The notes below the pieces were generated by a model. That model did no database searches. It saw only the letters and a program-made list of their open reading frames with translations, and was not told where the DNA came from. Source: Sphingomonas sp. HF-S4 (GTDB taxonomy: Bacteria; Pseudomonadota; Alphaproteobacteria; Sphingomonadales; Sphingomonadaceae). From it: a stretch of DNA of 64,000 nucleotides. The DNA lies in contig NZ_JAWJEJ010000001.1 in NCBI RefSeq assembly GCF_032911445.1, positions 1,488,001 through 1,552,000 on the forward strand, in the 5' to 3' direction. The translations under genes and the position numbers were made by a program. Shown in pieces: positions 7,432-14,689 of this stretch (the stretch's first letter is position 1; every line of letters starts with the position of its first letter).

Positions 7432-7853
7432 CCGAACTGCTCCGCTACCGCGACGACGAGGCCCATGAGGAACCGGCGGTCACACTCGACAGCTTCCTCG
7501 GCCAGTCCAACGCCACTGCCGTCCGCATCGAAAGCGGCGAGGATGCGCGCGTCCTCCTCCCCTATCTCGATCGTCTCGCGCTCGTCGAAGTCAGCTTCCC
7601 CAAATTCCGCGACGGCCGAGGCTATTCCTCGGGCCGCATCCTGCGCGAGGCCGGCTATACCGGCGAGCTGCGCGCGCAAGGCGACGTGCTGGTCGACCAG
7701 ATCCCGCTGATGCGCCGCTGCGGCTTCGACAGTTTCGCGCCCGAGGCGCCGGTCGACACTGCGGTGCTCGAAGCGAGCCTCGCGCGCTACGACCATGTCT
7801 ATCAGGCGGCCGCCGACGCCCCCGTGCCGGTGTGGAAGCTGCGTCATGGCTGA
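7428..7853 (+). CDS. DUF934 family protein
   Basis: 141 residues. DUF934 proteins are found next to cysI and cysH in proteobacteria and are thought to assist assimilatory sulfite reduction; the activity is not established. Typical segments are EDARVLLPYLDRLALVEVSFP, KFRDGRGYSSGRILRE and GDVLVDQIPLMRRCGFDSF. There is no signal peptide or membrane segment. The start overlaps the stop of the RidA gene (ATGA) and the end overlaps the cysH start by 8 bp. Confidence 0.9.
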   Translation: MTELLRYRDDEAHEEPAVTLDSFLGQSNATAVRIESGEDARVLLPYLDRLALVEVSFPKFRDGRGYSSGRILREAGYTGELRAQGDVLVDQIPLMRRCGFDSFAPEAPVDTAVLEASLARYDHVYQAAADAPVPVWKLRHG

Positions 7854-8625
7854 AGCGGCGGTTCGGAAGATCGACCGGCTGGATATCGCCCCACGCTTCA
7901 CCGAGCAGGACGCGATCCGCCTCAACAATATGTTCCGCGGCAGCTCGACCGACGAGATGCTGCGCACCGTAATCGGCGAGCAGATGGTCGGCGATCTTGC
8001 TGTCGTGTCGTCGTTCGGCGCCGAGTCCGCGGCGCTGCTGCATCTGGTCGCGTCGGTCGATCGGTCGGTGCCGGTGCTGTTCCTCGATACCGGCCGGCAT
8101 TTCCCCGAGACGCTCGCCTATCGCGATGCGCTGGTCGCGCGGCTTGGGCTCACCGATTTCCGCAACCTCCAGCCCGATCCGGAGGTGCTCGCCGCGCGCG
8201 ACGCCAACGAGTTGCGCTGGTCGTTCGACCCCGATGGCTGCTGCGAGATCCGGAAAGTCGTGCCGCTCGCCAAGGGGCTGGCCAGGTTCGACGCGACGAT
8301 CACCGGGCGGAAAGCGTTCCAGGCGAAGACGCGCAACGCCCTGCCCCGCTTCGAGCTCGACACCTCGGACGTATCGGGCCGGCTCAAGGTCAATCCGCTC
8401 GCCGACTGGACCCGCGCCGATCTCGACGCCTATTTCGTCGCGCACGATTTGCCCGTCCATCCGCTGGTCGCGCAGGGCTATCCCTCGATCGGCTGCGCGC
8501 CGTGCACCAGCAAGGTCAAACCAGGCGAGGACCCGCGCGCCGGCCGCTGGCGCGGCTGGGACAAGACCGAGTGCGGGATCCACACGCCAGTAAACGACGG
8601 CGACCCGGATTTGCCGGTGTTCTAG
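7846..8625 (+). CDS. cysH: Assimilatory adenylyl-sulfate reductase (APS reductase type)
   Basis: 259 residues. It reduces activated sulfate to sulfite with thioredoxin. The nucleotide-binding loop is VVSSFGAESAALLHL, followed by LFLDTGRHFPET. A CC pair (DGCCEIRK) and a CxxC (GCAPCTSK) would ligate a [4Fe-4S] cluster, which marks the APS-using rather than the PAPS-using branch. The catalytic Cys is in TECGIH near the C-terminus. It is the last gene of the operon and is followed by a terminator hairpin. The sulfate activation genes (cysD, cysN) are not in this window. Confidence 0.94.
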   Translation: MAEAAVRKIDRLDIAPRFTEQDAIRLNNMFRGSSTDEMLRTVIGEQMVGDLAVVSSFGAESAALLHLVASVDRSVPVLFLDTGRHFPETLAYRDALVARLGLTDFRNLQPDPEVLAARDANELRWSFDPDGCCEIRKVVPLAKGLARFDATITGRKAFQAKTRNALPRFELDTSDVSGRLKVNPLADWTRADLDAYFVAHDLPVHPLVAQGYPSIGCAPCTSKVKPGEDPRAGRWRGWDKTECGIHTPVNDGDPDLPVF

Positions 8626-8660
8626 GCGTTTCCCCTAGACGTCAAATTGTAGGGAAACGC
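8626..8660. terminator. Hairpin terminator between convergent cysH and rcdA-like genes
   Basis: GCGTTTCCCCTA (8626-8637) pairs with TAGGGAAACGC (8650-8660), an 11-bp stem with one bulged C and a 12-base loop. It immediately follows the cysH stop and can act on both strands. Confidence 0.65.
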
Positions 8661-8670
8661 TCGTCGGCCC

Positions 8671-9156
8671 TCAGAACGAAGCCGCGAGCCGATTCAGCAT
8701 TCGCCGCGCCGGACTTTCGTCTGCCACCGGCTCATCGAGCGAGGCATCGAGTCGCGCGACTCGGCGATGGAGCTCGATGCTTGTCGCGATGATCGTCCGC
8801 GCATGCGAAGGCATCGCGTCGAGCGTCGCCGGCTCGGTCTCGGGCGCCTCGCCCAGCCGCCGCGCGGGAGATAGCGCATCGCCGGGAGTAAGCTCGCCGG
8901 CCTCGACCGCGCGCTGCGTCAGCAGCCAGGCGATGATGTGCATCAGCCGCGTCGTCACCTTGAGCGACTCGCACGAGAAGGTCACTCGGCTCAGCGCCTC
9001 GAGCGAGTCGCGCTCGGCACGGCCGACCACGTCGAAATAGCCGCGCGCCTCGTCTGCCAGCAGCATCGCTTCGACATAGAGCGAGTCGACCAGTCTGCGA
9101 TGGATCGCCGAGGGCATCTGCTCCGTCATCCCCGAAAGAAGTGCCATATCGGACAC
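8671..9156 (-). CDS. rcdA: DUF1465 / RcdA-like protein
   Basis: Up to 161 residues, helical. The core VDSLYVEAMLLADEARGYFD followed by LKVTTRLMHIIAWLLTQRA is the DUF1465 signature, the family that includes RcdA, the adaptor that helps ClpXP degrade CtrA in Caulobacter. Whether it acts on CtrA here is inferred from family only. The start is uncertain: GTG 9156, ATG 9147 and ATG 9129 (MTEQMPSAIHRRL) are in frame and none has a strong ribosome-binding site. It is convergent with cysH across a shared hairpin, and the DUF465 gene at 9207-9404 lies upstream on the same strand. Confidence 0.82.
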   Translation of the reverse strand: MSDMALLSGMTEQMPSAIHRRLVDSLYVEAMLLADEARGYFDVVGRAERDSLEALSRVTFSCESLKVTTRLMHIIAWLLTQRAVEAGELTPGDALSPARRLGEAPETEPATLDAMPSHARTIIATSIELHRRVARLDASLDEPVADESPARRMLNRLAASF

Positions 9157-9206
9157 GCCAGTTGAATGCTTAATCTTGCGGCGTCGCCGTCCCGCGGCGG
9201 GAGCGC

Positions 9207-9404
9207 TCAGGCGATGATGTCGGGGACGAGCGCATCTTCGAGCTGGCTGATCTCGTCGCGCAGCCGCAGCTTGCGTCGCTTGAGCCGGGCGAGCTGGAGC
9301 TGGTCGGCCGCCCCCGTGCGGCTCAGCGCGTCGATCGCCGTGTCTAGATCGCGATGCTCGGTCCGCAGCATCTCGAGTTGCCGCTGGATCTCGCTCTCTT
9401 CCAT
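9207..9404 (-). CDS. DUF465 (YdcH-like) small protein
   Basis: 65 residues, all helical and highly charged. The family pattern is MEESEIQRQLEMLRTEHRDL, D-T-A-I-D, then L-A-R-L-K-R-R-K-L-R-L-R-D-E-I. The start at ATG 9404 gives the normal length; the reading frame continues upstream without family similarity. It lies about 50 bp upstream of the RcdA-like gene on the same strand and is divergent from another DUF465 gene at 9554. Role unknown. Confidence 0.85.
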   Translation of the reverse strand: MEESEIQRQLEMLRTEHRDLDTAIDALSRTGAADQLQLARLKRRKLRLRDEISQLEDALVPDIIA

Positions 9405-9553
9405 TCCCGCCCCCTTACGCCTGCACAAAGCTGAAGTCGGCCCATCGCGCGTTTTCCGCACCCTGTCGATTCGGCAAATACGGGGGGCGACAAGCGTCTC
9501 GAAAGGTGATTTATTGGCTTTCCCCCGGCGCTTATCGAAGGAGGAATGCTTCC

Positions 9554-9706
9554 ATGCAGAACGCGCATTTCGCGGCACTCAACGCCAAGCACTCTACTCT
9601 GGACCAGCGGATCGCAGCCGAATCCCAACGGCCGCTTCCCGATCAGATACTGCTAGCGCAATTGAAGAAGCAGAAGCTGCGCGTCAAGGAGGAGCTAAGC
9701 CGCTAG
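9554..9706 (+). CDS. DUF465 (YdcH-like) small protein
   Basis: 50 residues (MQNAHFAALNAKHSTLDQRI, then LPDQILLAQLKKQKLRVKEE). The L-A-Q-L-K-K-Q-K-L-x-x-K-E-E core is the DUF465 hallmark. A strong Shine-Dalgarno (AAGGAGG, near 9538-9544) supports ATG 9554. It is transcribed away from the DUF465 gene at 9207-9404 across about 150 bp, so the two paralogues may share a control region. Function unknown. Confidence 0.82.
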   Translation: MQNAHFAALNAKHSTLDQRIAAESQRPLPDQILLAQLKKQKLRVKEELSR

Positions 9707-9805
9707 CCGCGGCTATCCACAGCTTTTGTCGGAAAGGTGCGGTGTATGCCGCACCTTCTCCGAAACTACTCGTACCGATTTGAACAGCGATGCCGGAACG
9801 GCGGC

Positions 9806-10186
9806 TCAGCGCCGCGTGAGGCTGGGCTTGGTATAGGACGTGCTCTGCGCGCCCTTCCCGACCGGCTTGCGCGCCAGCATCGGATCGATCTCGATATCGA
9901 ACGCCACGCCGACCCGGCCATCGGTCGCCCAGGCGATGCGGCCCTTGACCCAGCCCACGCCGCGCACTTCGATCTCCACCGGGGTGCCGCTCTGCACCGG
10001 CCCGACATATTCGGCCATCAGACCGCCCGAGGAGAGATTGCGCACGCGCACCTGCGCGACCTTGTCGTCGCCGGAGACGCGGAACTGCGCGGTGAGCAGC
10101 AAGCTGTCGCGCGAGCCGGTACGCTGGCCGGTGAAGTCATCGGCCGACAGCGCGGTCATGGAATCGGTAGAAAACTGGTCGTCCAT
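9806..10186 (-). CDS. PilZ domain protein
   Basis: 126 residues, a single PilZ domain with short tails. The c-di-GMP signature is partly visible: RTGSRDSLLLTAQF at the start and RVRNLSSGGLMAEY for the D/N-x-S-x-x-G motif, followed by G-W-V-K-G-R-I-A-W and VGVAFD. The first Arg motif reads R-T-G-S-R rather than a full RxxxR followed by hydrophobics, so binding is likely but not assured. It is a probable c-di-GMP effector, and two GGDEF-EAL proteins in the window could supply or remove the signal. It is monocistronic, upstream of no obvious partner. Confidence 0.87.
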   Translation of the reverse strand: MDDQFSTDSMTALSADDFTGQRTGSRDSLLLTAQFRVSGDDKVAQVRVRNLSSGGLMAEYVGPVQSGTPVEIEVRGVGWVKGRIAWATDGRVGVAFDIEIDPMLARKPVGKGAQSTSYTKPSLTRR

Positions 10187-10256
10187 CAGGGTCGCCCGAA
10201 CGCAAAATTGATATGCGTCGTGTTAAGCTGAATCCCTGACGAAAGCGTAAATTTGG

Positions 10257-10286
10257 CCGGGCCGCGACCGAAAAATCGCGGCCCGG
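10257..10286 (-). terminator. Rho-independent terminator of dksA
   Basis: CCGGGCCGCGA (10257-10267) pairs perfectly with TCGCGGCCCGG (10276-10286) around an eight-base loop. On the minus strand it is followed by AAATTT. It lies 6 bp beyond the dksA stop. Confidence 0.75.
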
Positions 10287-10292
10287 AATACC

Positions 10293-10760
10293 CTATTCTT
10301 CGCGCGAGACCTTCTCGTTGCGCTCGTGACGCTCCTGTGCCTCGACGGTCATCGTCGCGATCGGCCGCGCCTCGAGCCGGCCCAGGCTGATCGGCTCGCC
10401 GGTCACTTCGCAATACCCGTATTCGCCTTCGTCGATGCGGCGCATTGCCGCATCGATCTTGGCGATCAGCTTACGCTGGCGATCACGGGTGCGCAGCTCG
10501 ATCGACCAGTCGGTCTCGCTCGACGCGCGGTCGGTGAGATCGGCCTCGCGCAGCGAGTCGGTCTGGAGCTGGTTGAGCGTCCCCGCCGCCTCGCGGAAGA
10601 TCGCGTCCTTCCAGGCCAGCAGCTTCTCGCGGAAATATTCCTGCTGCCGAGGGTTCATGAAAGGTTCGTCGTTATGCGGCCGGTAGCCGTCGTCGCCGTC
10701 ATTGGCCGCGGCCGGGAGTTGTTTCCCGTGTTCGTCGGCCCGTTCCAAAACAGTAGCCAT
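10293..10760 (-). CDS. dksA: RNA polymerase-binding transcription factor DksA
   Basis: 155 residues. DksA enters the secondary channel of RNA polymerase and works with ppGpp. The N-terminal coiled coil (EYFREKLLAWKDAIFREA onwards) contains the D-x-x-D-x-A tip (EADLTDRASSE), and the C-terminal globule has the LGRLEARPIATMT motif. The zinc finger is incomplete: E. coli DksA has four Cys, whereas here only the first remains (GYCEVTGEPI) and the others are replaced, as in many alphaproteobacterial DksA proteins. ATG 10760 is chosen over a longer start at 10775. A candidate promoter lies 66-94 bp upstream. Confidence 0.93.
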   Translation of the reverse strand: MATVLERADEHGKQLPAAANDGDDGYRPHNDEPFMNPRQQEYFREKLLAWKDAIFREAAGTLNQLQTDSLREADLTDRASSETDWSIELRTRDRQRKLIAKIDAAMRRIDEGEYGYCEVTGEPISLGRLEARPIATMTVEAQERHERNEKVSREE

Positions 10761-10825
10761 CCCCACTCTCCACACCGGTCGCCCAAATGGCCAGGCCGCT
10801 GGACGACTGACTTTTGCCCGCCCGC

Positions 10826-10854
10826 CCTATACTTGCGCGCGACCACATAGACAA
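10826..10854 (-). promoter_or_regulatory. Candidate dksA promoter
   Basis: On the minus strand, TTGTCT (10854-10849) and TATAGG (10831-10826) are separated by 17 bp and point towards dksA. This is a sequence match to the sigma70 consensus only. Confidence 0.45.
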
Positions 10855-10943
10855 GCGCGCTATTATGACAGGTGAACTGACTAATCTCCCGTAACGCGGG
10901 GGAAATTAGCCGGGGCTGAACGCGAGTCGAACCGGGGTCCGCG

Positions 10944-11013
10944 TTAACCATCATTGTTAACAAGTAACGTTCCAGCGCCCCGCGGAACCGTTCCGAAACC
11001 GCACATTAACCAT
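10944..11013. promoter_or_regulatory. Two TTAACCAT octamers (CtrA-type half-sites)
   Basis: TTAACCAT occurs at 10944-10951 and again at 11006-11013. An additional TTAAC at 10957-10961 makes the first resemble a TTAA-N9-TTAA pair. TTAACCAT is the alphaproteobacterial CtrA half-site octamer, while the full site is TTAA-N7-TTAA. The match is therefore suggestive, not complete. Confidence 0.4.
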
Positions 11014-11178
11014 AAGCTATGCGCGGGACTCGCAAAAAACAGTCCAAGAACAAGGTAAATGCCCCTGGCGGCGCTTGCGCTTAATAGTTTGTTTTGCGTT
11101 TGTCGGACATTGACGGCGCAGAAGCTGCTGACGGTCCCGTGGGGAGCGAGCGCCAGCAACAGGGAAGAGTGGGACATC

Positions 11179-11979
11179 ATGTCGGTTCGCATGGCCTTGG
11201 CGAAACTCTGCGCATGTGCCTGTGGCGGCGCAGTCATCGGTGGCAGCGGCGTGTATGCCGTGGAGCGCGTGACGCAGCCCAGCGTAGTGAAGCAGTACAC
11301 GGTCGCCAAGAAGCGCGTCGTGCGCAAGGCGGCCGCGGAGGGCGCAGCGCCGCGCAAGAAGCTCGTGCGCCGCGTCGTCACCACGACGACTACCACGACC
11401 AAGCCCGAAGTCGTCGTCGTGACCACTCAGGGCGCGCCGATCCCGATGCCGCGCGAAATGCCGGTAGTGGCCGCGGCGAGCAGCGCGGCGGCCGGCGTGG
11501 TCGGCGGCGGGGGCGGCTATGGCGGGGGCTTTGGCGGCGGGTTCTTCGCCGGCGGCTTCTTCGGCAGCTCCGGAAGCAGCTCGGGCAGCAGCGGCATCAA
11601 TATCGAGATTTCAAGCGGGGGCTCGTCGACCAGCACGTCTACTGGTGGCTCCTCGACCAGCACTTCGACCGGTGGATCCTCGACTTCGTCGTCAACATCT
11701 TCTTCGACGTCGTCCTCGACTTCTTCTTCGACGTCTTCCTCCACTTCGACTTCGTCGAGCGGAAACTGGAGCACGTCGGGCAATTGGAGCACGTCGAGCA
11801 GCTGGGGTTGCAAATGGGGCAAGCATTGCGGCGGCGGCCATAATCCTCCGCCTTCGCCCCCCGGCGGCCCCGAGCCGGTGCCCGCACCGCCGATGATCCT
11901 GCTGTTCGGCGGCGCCGCGGCGGCGCTGGTGGTCCGGAAACGCTGGTCCAAGAAAAAGGCGGCCGAAGCGGCCGCCTGA
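11179..11979 (+). CDS. Ser/Thr/Gly-rich exported protein with PEP-CTERM-like tail
   Basis: 266 residues, no recognised enzyme domain. The order is a hydrophobic N-terminus (ALAKLCACACGGAVIGGSGV), a basic segment with Lys/Arg-Val repeats and a T7 run, a Gly-rich stretch (VVGGGGGYGGGFGGGFFAGG), then about 60 residues made of GGSSTSTST and SSST repeats and two NWSTS units. The C-terminus reads PPGGPEPVPAPP, then a hydrophobic helix ILLFGGAAAALVV and a basic end RKRWSKKK. A Pro-Glu-Pro motif, a membrane helix and Arg/Lys make the layout of PEP-CTERM sorting signals, read by exosortase and often linked to glycosylated extracellular matrix. Start is ATG 11179 (MSVRM); no exosortase gene lies in the window. 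Confidence 0.75.
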   Translation: MSVRMALAKLCACACGGAVIGGSGVYAVERVTQPSVVKQYTVAKKRVVRKAAAEGAAPRKKLVRRVVTTTTTTTKPEVVVVTTQGAPIPMPREMPVVAAASSAAAGVVGGGGGYGGGFGGGFFAGGFFGSSGSSSGSSGINIEISSGGSSTSTSTGGSSTSTSTGGSSTSSSTSSSTSSSTSSSTSSSTSTSSSGNWSTSGNWSTSSSWGCKWGKHCGGGHNPPPSPPGGPEPVPAPPMILLFGGAAAALVVRKRWSKKKAAEAAA

Positions 11980-11987
11980 ATCCGTCG

Positions 11988-12052
11988 TCCCGGCGAAAGC
12001 CGGGATAGCATGCAACCGGGCATGCGGCCCGAGACTCCGGCTTTCGCCGGGG
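11988..12052. repeat. Short inverted repeats of the CCCGGCGAAAGCCGGG type
   Basis: TCCCGGC-GAAA-GCCGGGA (11988-12005) is followed about 30 bp later by the inverted version CCGGCTTTCGCCGG (about 12037-12050). A small inverted pair GCATG/CATGC lies between them. The two copies in opposite orientation are typical of REP-like elements. They also provide terminator-like hairpins between the convergent genes on either side. Confidence 0.65.
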
Positions 12053-12063
12053 TGCCGGCGCTT

Positions 12064-12519
12064 CTATTCCGCCCGCGCCAGCGCTTCCTCGATCTGCGGC
12101 ACGGTGTGGTCGGTCAGATCCTTGGCGATCTCGGCCTTCAGCCGGTCGCTGACTTCCTTGTGATAGTGCTTTCGCAGCTCGCCCAGGGTCTTGGGCGGGG
12201 CAATGATGATCAGCGACTCGAAATCGTTGGCCAACGCGCGCTTCTTGAGCAATTCGGCGGTGTCCGCGGCGAAGCGGTCTTCCTCCTGCTGGTGGAAATC
12301 GACTTCGGCCATGTTGCCACCGCCCCATTGCCCGCCGCCGCGCGTGCTCGACGCGCCGCCGGCCAGGTCGGTCGCCTGCTCGCTGTGCGCGGGATTGTGC
12401 TTGTCGACCACCTTCTTCTCGACTTGCAGGTTGGGATGCACGGCATCGCCTTCGTTCCTGAGGAACAGCATCTTGCGGCCGTCCGCCACCACCACGACTG
12501 TATCGTGCGGAACCTGCAT
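12064..12519 (-). CDS. Host attachment family protein
   Basis: 151 residues. It matches the family annotated as required for attachment to host cells: VPHDTVVVVADGRKMLFLRN at the N-terminus, DFHQQEEDRFAADTAELL in the middle, and LIIIAPPKTLGELRKHY with VSDRLKAEIAKDLTDHTVPQIEEAL at the end. The fold is related to the eRF1 domain-1-like bacterial (baeRF) group; despite the name, an actual attachment role is not established. A GGAGAA ribosome-binding site precedes ATGATG; the second ATG (12519) has the better spacing. It is divergent from serS. Confidence 0.83.
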   Translation of the reverse strand: MQVPHDTVVVVADGRKMLFLRNEGDAVHPNLQVEKKVVDKHNPAHSEQATDLAGGASSTRGGGQWGGGNMAEVDFHQQEEDRFAADTAELLKKRALANDFESLIIIAPPKTLGELRKHYHKEVSDRLKAEIAKDLTDHTVPQIEEALARAE

Positions 12520-12608
12520 CATTCTTCTCCTTGTTTTGCTGCTGATCCTCCAACGCGCCCTCACGCCCCAGGGTTGCGCAGGCAATCGCGCGCAGCCATA
12601 GCCCGGCC

Positions 12609-13880
12609 ATGCACGATATACGGTTCATCCGCGAAACCCCCGAGGCCTTCGACGCCGGACTGGCGAAGCGCGGGCTCGAACCCCGATCGGCCGAACTGCT
12701 CGCTCTCGACGAGCGTCGCCGCGCGCTGATCACCGAGGCTCAGACCACGCAGGCGCGCCGCAACGAGGCAAGCAAGGCGATCGGCGCCGCCAAGGCGCGG
12801 CGCGACGATCCCACTGACCTGATGGCCGAAGTCGCCGCACTGAAGGAGCGGATGCCGGCGATCGACGCCGAGGAAAAAGCCGTCGGTGCCGAACTGACCA
12901 CCGCGCTCGCCGCGATCCCCAACCTCCCCCTCGCCGACGTGCCAGAGGGCGCCGACGAGGAAGACAATCAGCTCATCCACGAGCGTGGCACGCCCCCGGT
13001 CTTCGCGTTCGAGGCGAAGGAGCATGACGCGATCGGCCCCGCGCTTGGGCTCGATTTCGAAACCGGTGCATTGCTCTCGGGCTCGCGCTTCACCTTCCTG
13101 CGCGGCTCTGCAGCCCGCCTCCACCGCGCGCTCGGCCAGTTCATGCTCGACACGCTCACCCGAGACCACGGCTTCGAGGAAGCGGTGGTTCCGCTGCTCG
13201 TGCGCAGCGAGAGCATGTTCGGCACCGGCCAGCTCCCCAAATTCGCCGAGGACAGCTTCGAGACCACCGACGGCCGTTGGCTGATCCCCACCTCCGAAGT
13301 CAGCCTTACCAACAGCGTCCGCGAGCGGATCCTCAGCGAAGAGGAACTTCCGCTGCGATTCACGGCGCTCTCGCCCTGCTTCCGCTCCGAAGCGGGCTCG
13401 GCGGGCCGCGACACCCGCGGCTATATCCGCCAGCACCAGTTCGAGAAGGTCGAGATGGTCTCGATCACGACGCCCGATACGTCCGAGGCCGAGCACGAGC
13501 GGATGACGTCTTGCGCCGAGGACATCCTCGACAAGCTAGGCCTCGCCTTCCGCCGGATGAAGCTGTGCAGCGGCGACATGGGTTTCAGCGCCGCGCGCAC
13601 CTACGATCTCGAAGTCTGGCTCCCAGGCCAGGCGCGCTACCGCGAGATCTCGAGCGTCTCGACCTGCACCGATTTCCAGGCCCGCCGCATGAACGCGCGC
13701 TACCGTCCCGAGGGCGAAAAGGCGACTCGCTTCGTCCATACCCTTAACGGCTCGGGCCTTGCCGTCGGCCGCACGCTGGTCGCGGTGGTCGAGAACTATC
13801 AGCAGGAAGACGGCTCGGTCGCGGTTCCCGAGGCGCTGCAGCCCTATCTCGGCGGCCTCAACCGGCTCGAACCGCGCTGA
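12609..13880 (+). CDS. serS: Seryl-tRNA synthetase
   Basis: 423 residues, class II synthetase that charges tRNA-Ser and tRNA-Sec. The N-terminal 110 residues form the long antiparallel coiled coil that holds the tRNA arm ([20 protein letters not shown] onwards). The catalytic part has motif 2 ([20 protein letters not shown]), the FEKVEM segment and motif 3 ([16 protein letters not shown]). Length is normal. The TGA shares a base with the ATG of surE (TGATG), indicating co-transcription. Confidence 0.97.
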   Translation: MHDIRFIRETPEAFDAGLAKRGLEPRSAELLALDERRRALITEAQTTQARRNEASKAIGAAKARRDDPTDLMAEVAALKERMPAIDAEEKAVGAELTTALAAIPNLPLADVPEGADEEDNQLIHERGTPPVFAFEAKEHDAIGPALGLDFETGALLSGSRFTFLRGSAARLHRALGQFMLDTLTRDHGFEEAVVPLLVRSESMFGTGQLPKFAEDSFETTDGRWLIPTSEVSLTNSVRERILSEEELPLRFTALSPCFRSEAGSAGRDTRGYIRQHQFEKVEMVSITTPDTSEAEHERMTSCAEDILDKLGLAFRRMKLCSGDMGFSAARTYDLEVWLPGQARYREISSVSTCTDFQARRMNARYRPEGEKATRFVHTLNGSGLAVGRTLVAVVENYQQEDGSVAVPEALQPYLGGLNRLEPR

Positions 13881-14644
13881 TGCGCATCCTCCTCACCAAC
13901 GACGACGGCTACCACGCCCGCGGCCTCGCCGTGCTCGAACGCATCGCGCGGACGATTTCCGACGACATCACCGTCGTCGCCCCCGCCGAGGAGCAATCGG
14001 GCAAGAGCCGCTCGCTCACCCTTACCGAGCCGTTCCGCGTCCGCCGCATGGGCGACGATCGCTACGCCGTTCGCGGCACGCCCACCGATTGCGTGATGTT
14101 CGCCCTTGCCGAGGCGATGAAGGATTCGCCGCCCGACCTGATCCTCTCGGGGGTCAACCGCGGCGGCAACCTCGCCGAGGACGTCAGCTATTCGGGCACC
14201 GTCTCCGCCGCGATGGAAGGCGCGCTCGCCGGCATCCGCTCGGTCGCGCTCAGCCAGCGCTACGAGCGCACCGGCATGGGCGACGCCGTCCCGTTCGATA
14301 CCGCCGAGGCCTGGGGCGAGCGCGCGCTCCGACCCCTGCTTGATGCCCCCTGGGCGCCGCGCACCCTGGTCAATATCAACTTCCCGCCGATCGCCGCCGA
14401 CGCCGTCAAGGGCATCAAGCCCGTGTCGCAGGGCCTGCGCGATTATGGCCGGGTCGGGCTCGACAAGCGCGTCGATCCGCGCGGTTTCCCCTATTACTGG
14501 CTGGCGATGAGCCGCCTGCCCAACGTCGCTGGCCCCGACACCGATCTCGAGGCGATCGAGCAGGGCTGGATCACCCTCACCCCGCTCCACCTCGATCTTA
14601 CCCACCACGACTCGCTGGAAGGCCTCAAGGCGCTCTATTGCTGA
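13880..14644 (+). CDS. surE: 5'/3'-nucleotidase SurE
   Basis: 254 residues, nucleoside-monophosphate phosphatase (survival protein E). The N-terminal [16 protein letters not shown] carries the metal-binding Asp-Asp pair. VVAPAEEQSGKSRSLT, RGTPTDCVMFAL and LILSGVNRGGNLAEDVSYSG are the other conserved blocks, with Ser and Asn of the metal site. It overlaps serS by one base and is followed 45 bp later by an NlpD-like gene, recalling the surE-nlpD neighbourhood of enterobacteria. Confidence 0.96.
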   Translation: MRILLTNDDGYHARGLAVLERIARTISDDITVVAPAEEQSGKSRSLTLTEPFRVRRMGDDRYAVRGTPTDCVMFALAEAMKDSPPDLILSGVNRGGNLAEDVSYSGTVSAAMEGALAGIRSVALSQRYERTGMGDAVPFDTAEAWGERALRPLLDAPWAPRTLVNINFPPIAADAVKGIKPVSQGLRDYGRVGLDKRVDPRGFPYYWLAMSRLPNVAGPDTDLEAIEQGWITLTPLHLDLTHHDSLEGLKALYC

Positions 14645-14689
14645 CCACCCCGGTTTGTTTTATTAAAATTTAAGCATGGGGGCGTGTTG

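Larger units (their letters stand above)
10761..11178. other. 418-bp intergenic region between divergent dksA and the Ser/Thr-rich gene
   Basis: No convincing gene is present on either strand. The region contains the dksA promoter candidate, a small hairpin CCCGTAACGCGGG near 10890, and two TTAACCAT octamers. It is relatively AT-rich from 10940 to 11110, as expected for a regulatory region serving two divergent units. Confidence 0.6.

Noticed and set aside
11640..11800. Possible CRISPR-like or tandem DNA repeat (TCGTCGACG/TCTTCGACG units)
   Set aside because: The periodicity is 9-15 bp and in frame with SSST codons of the Ser/Thr-rich protein; there are no spacers of constant length.
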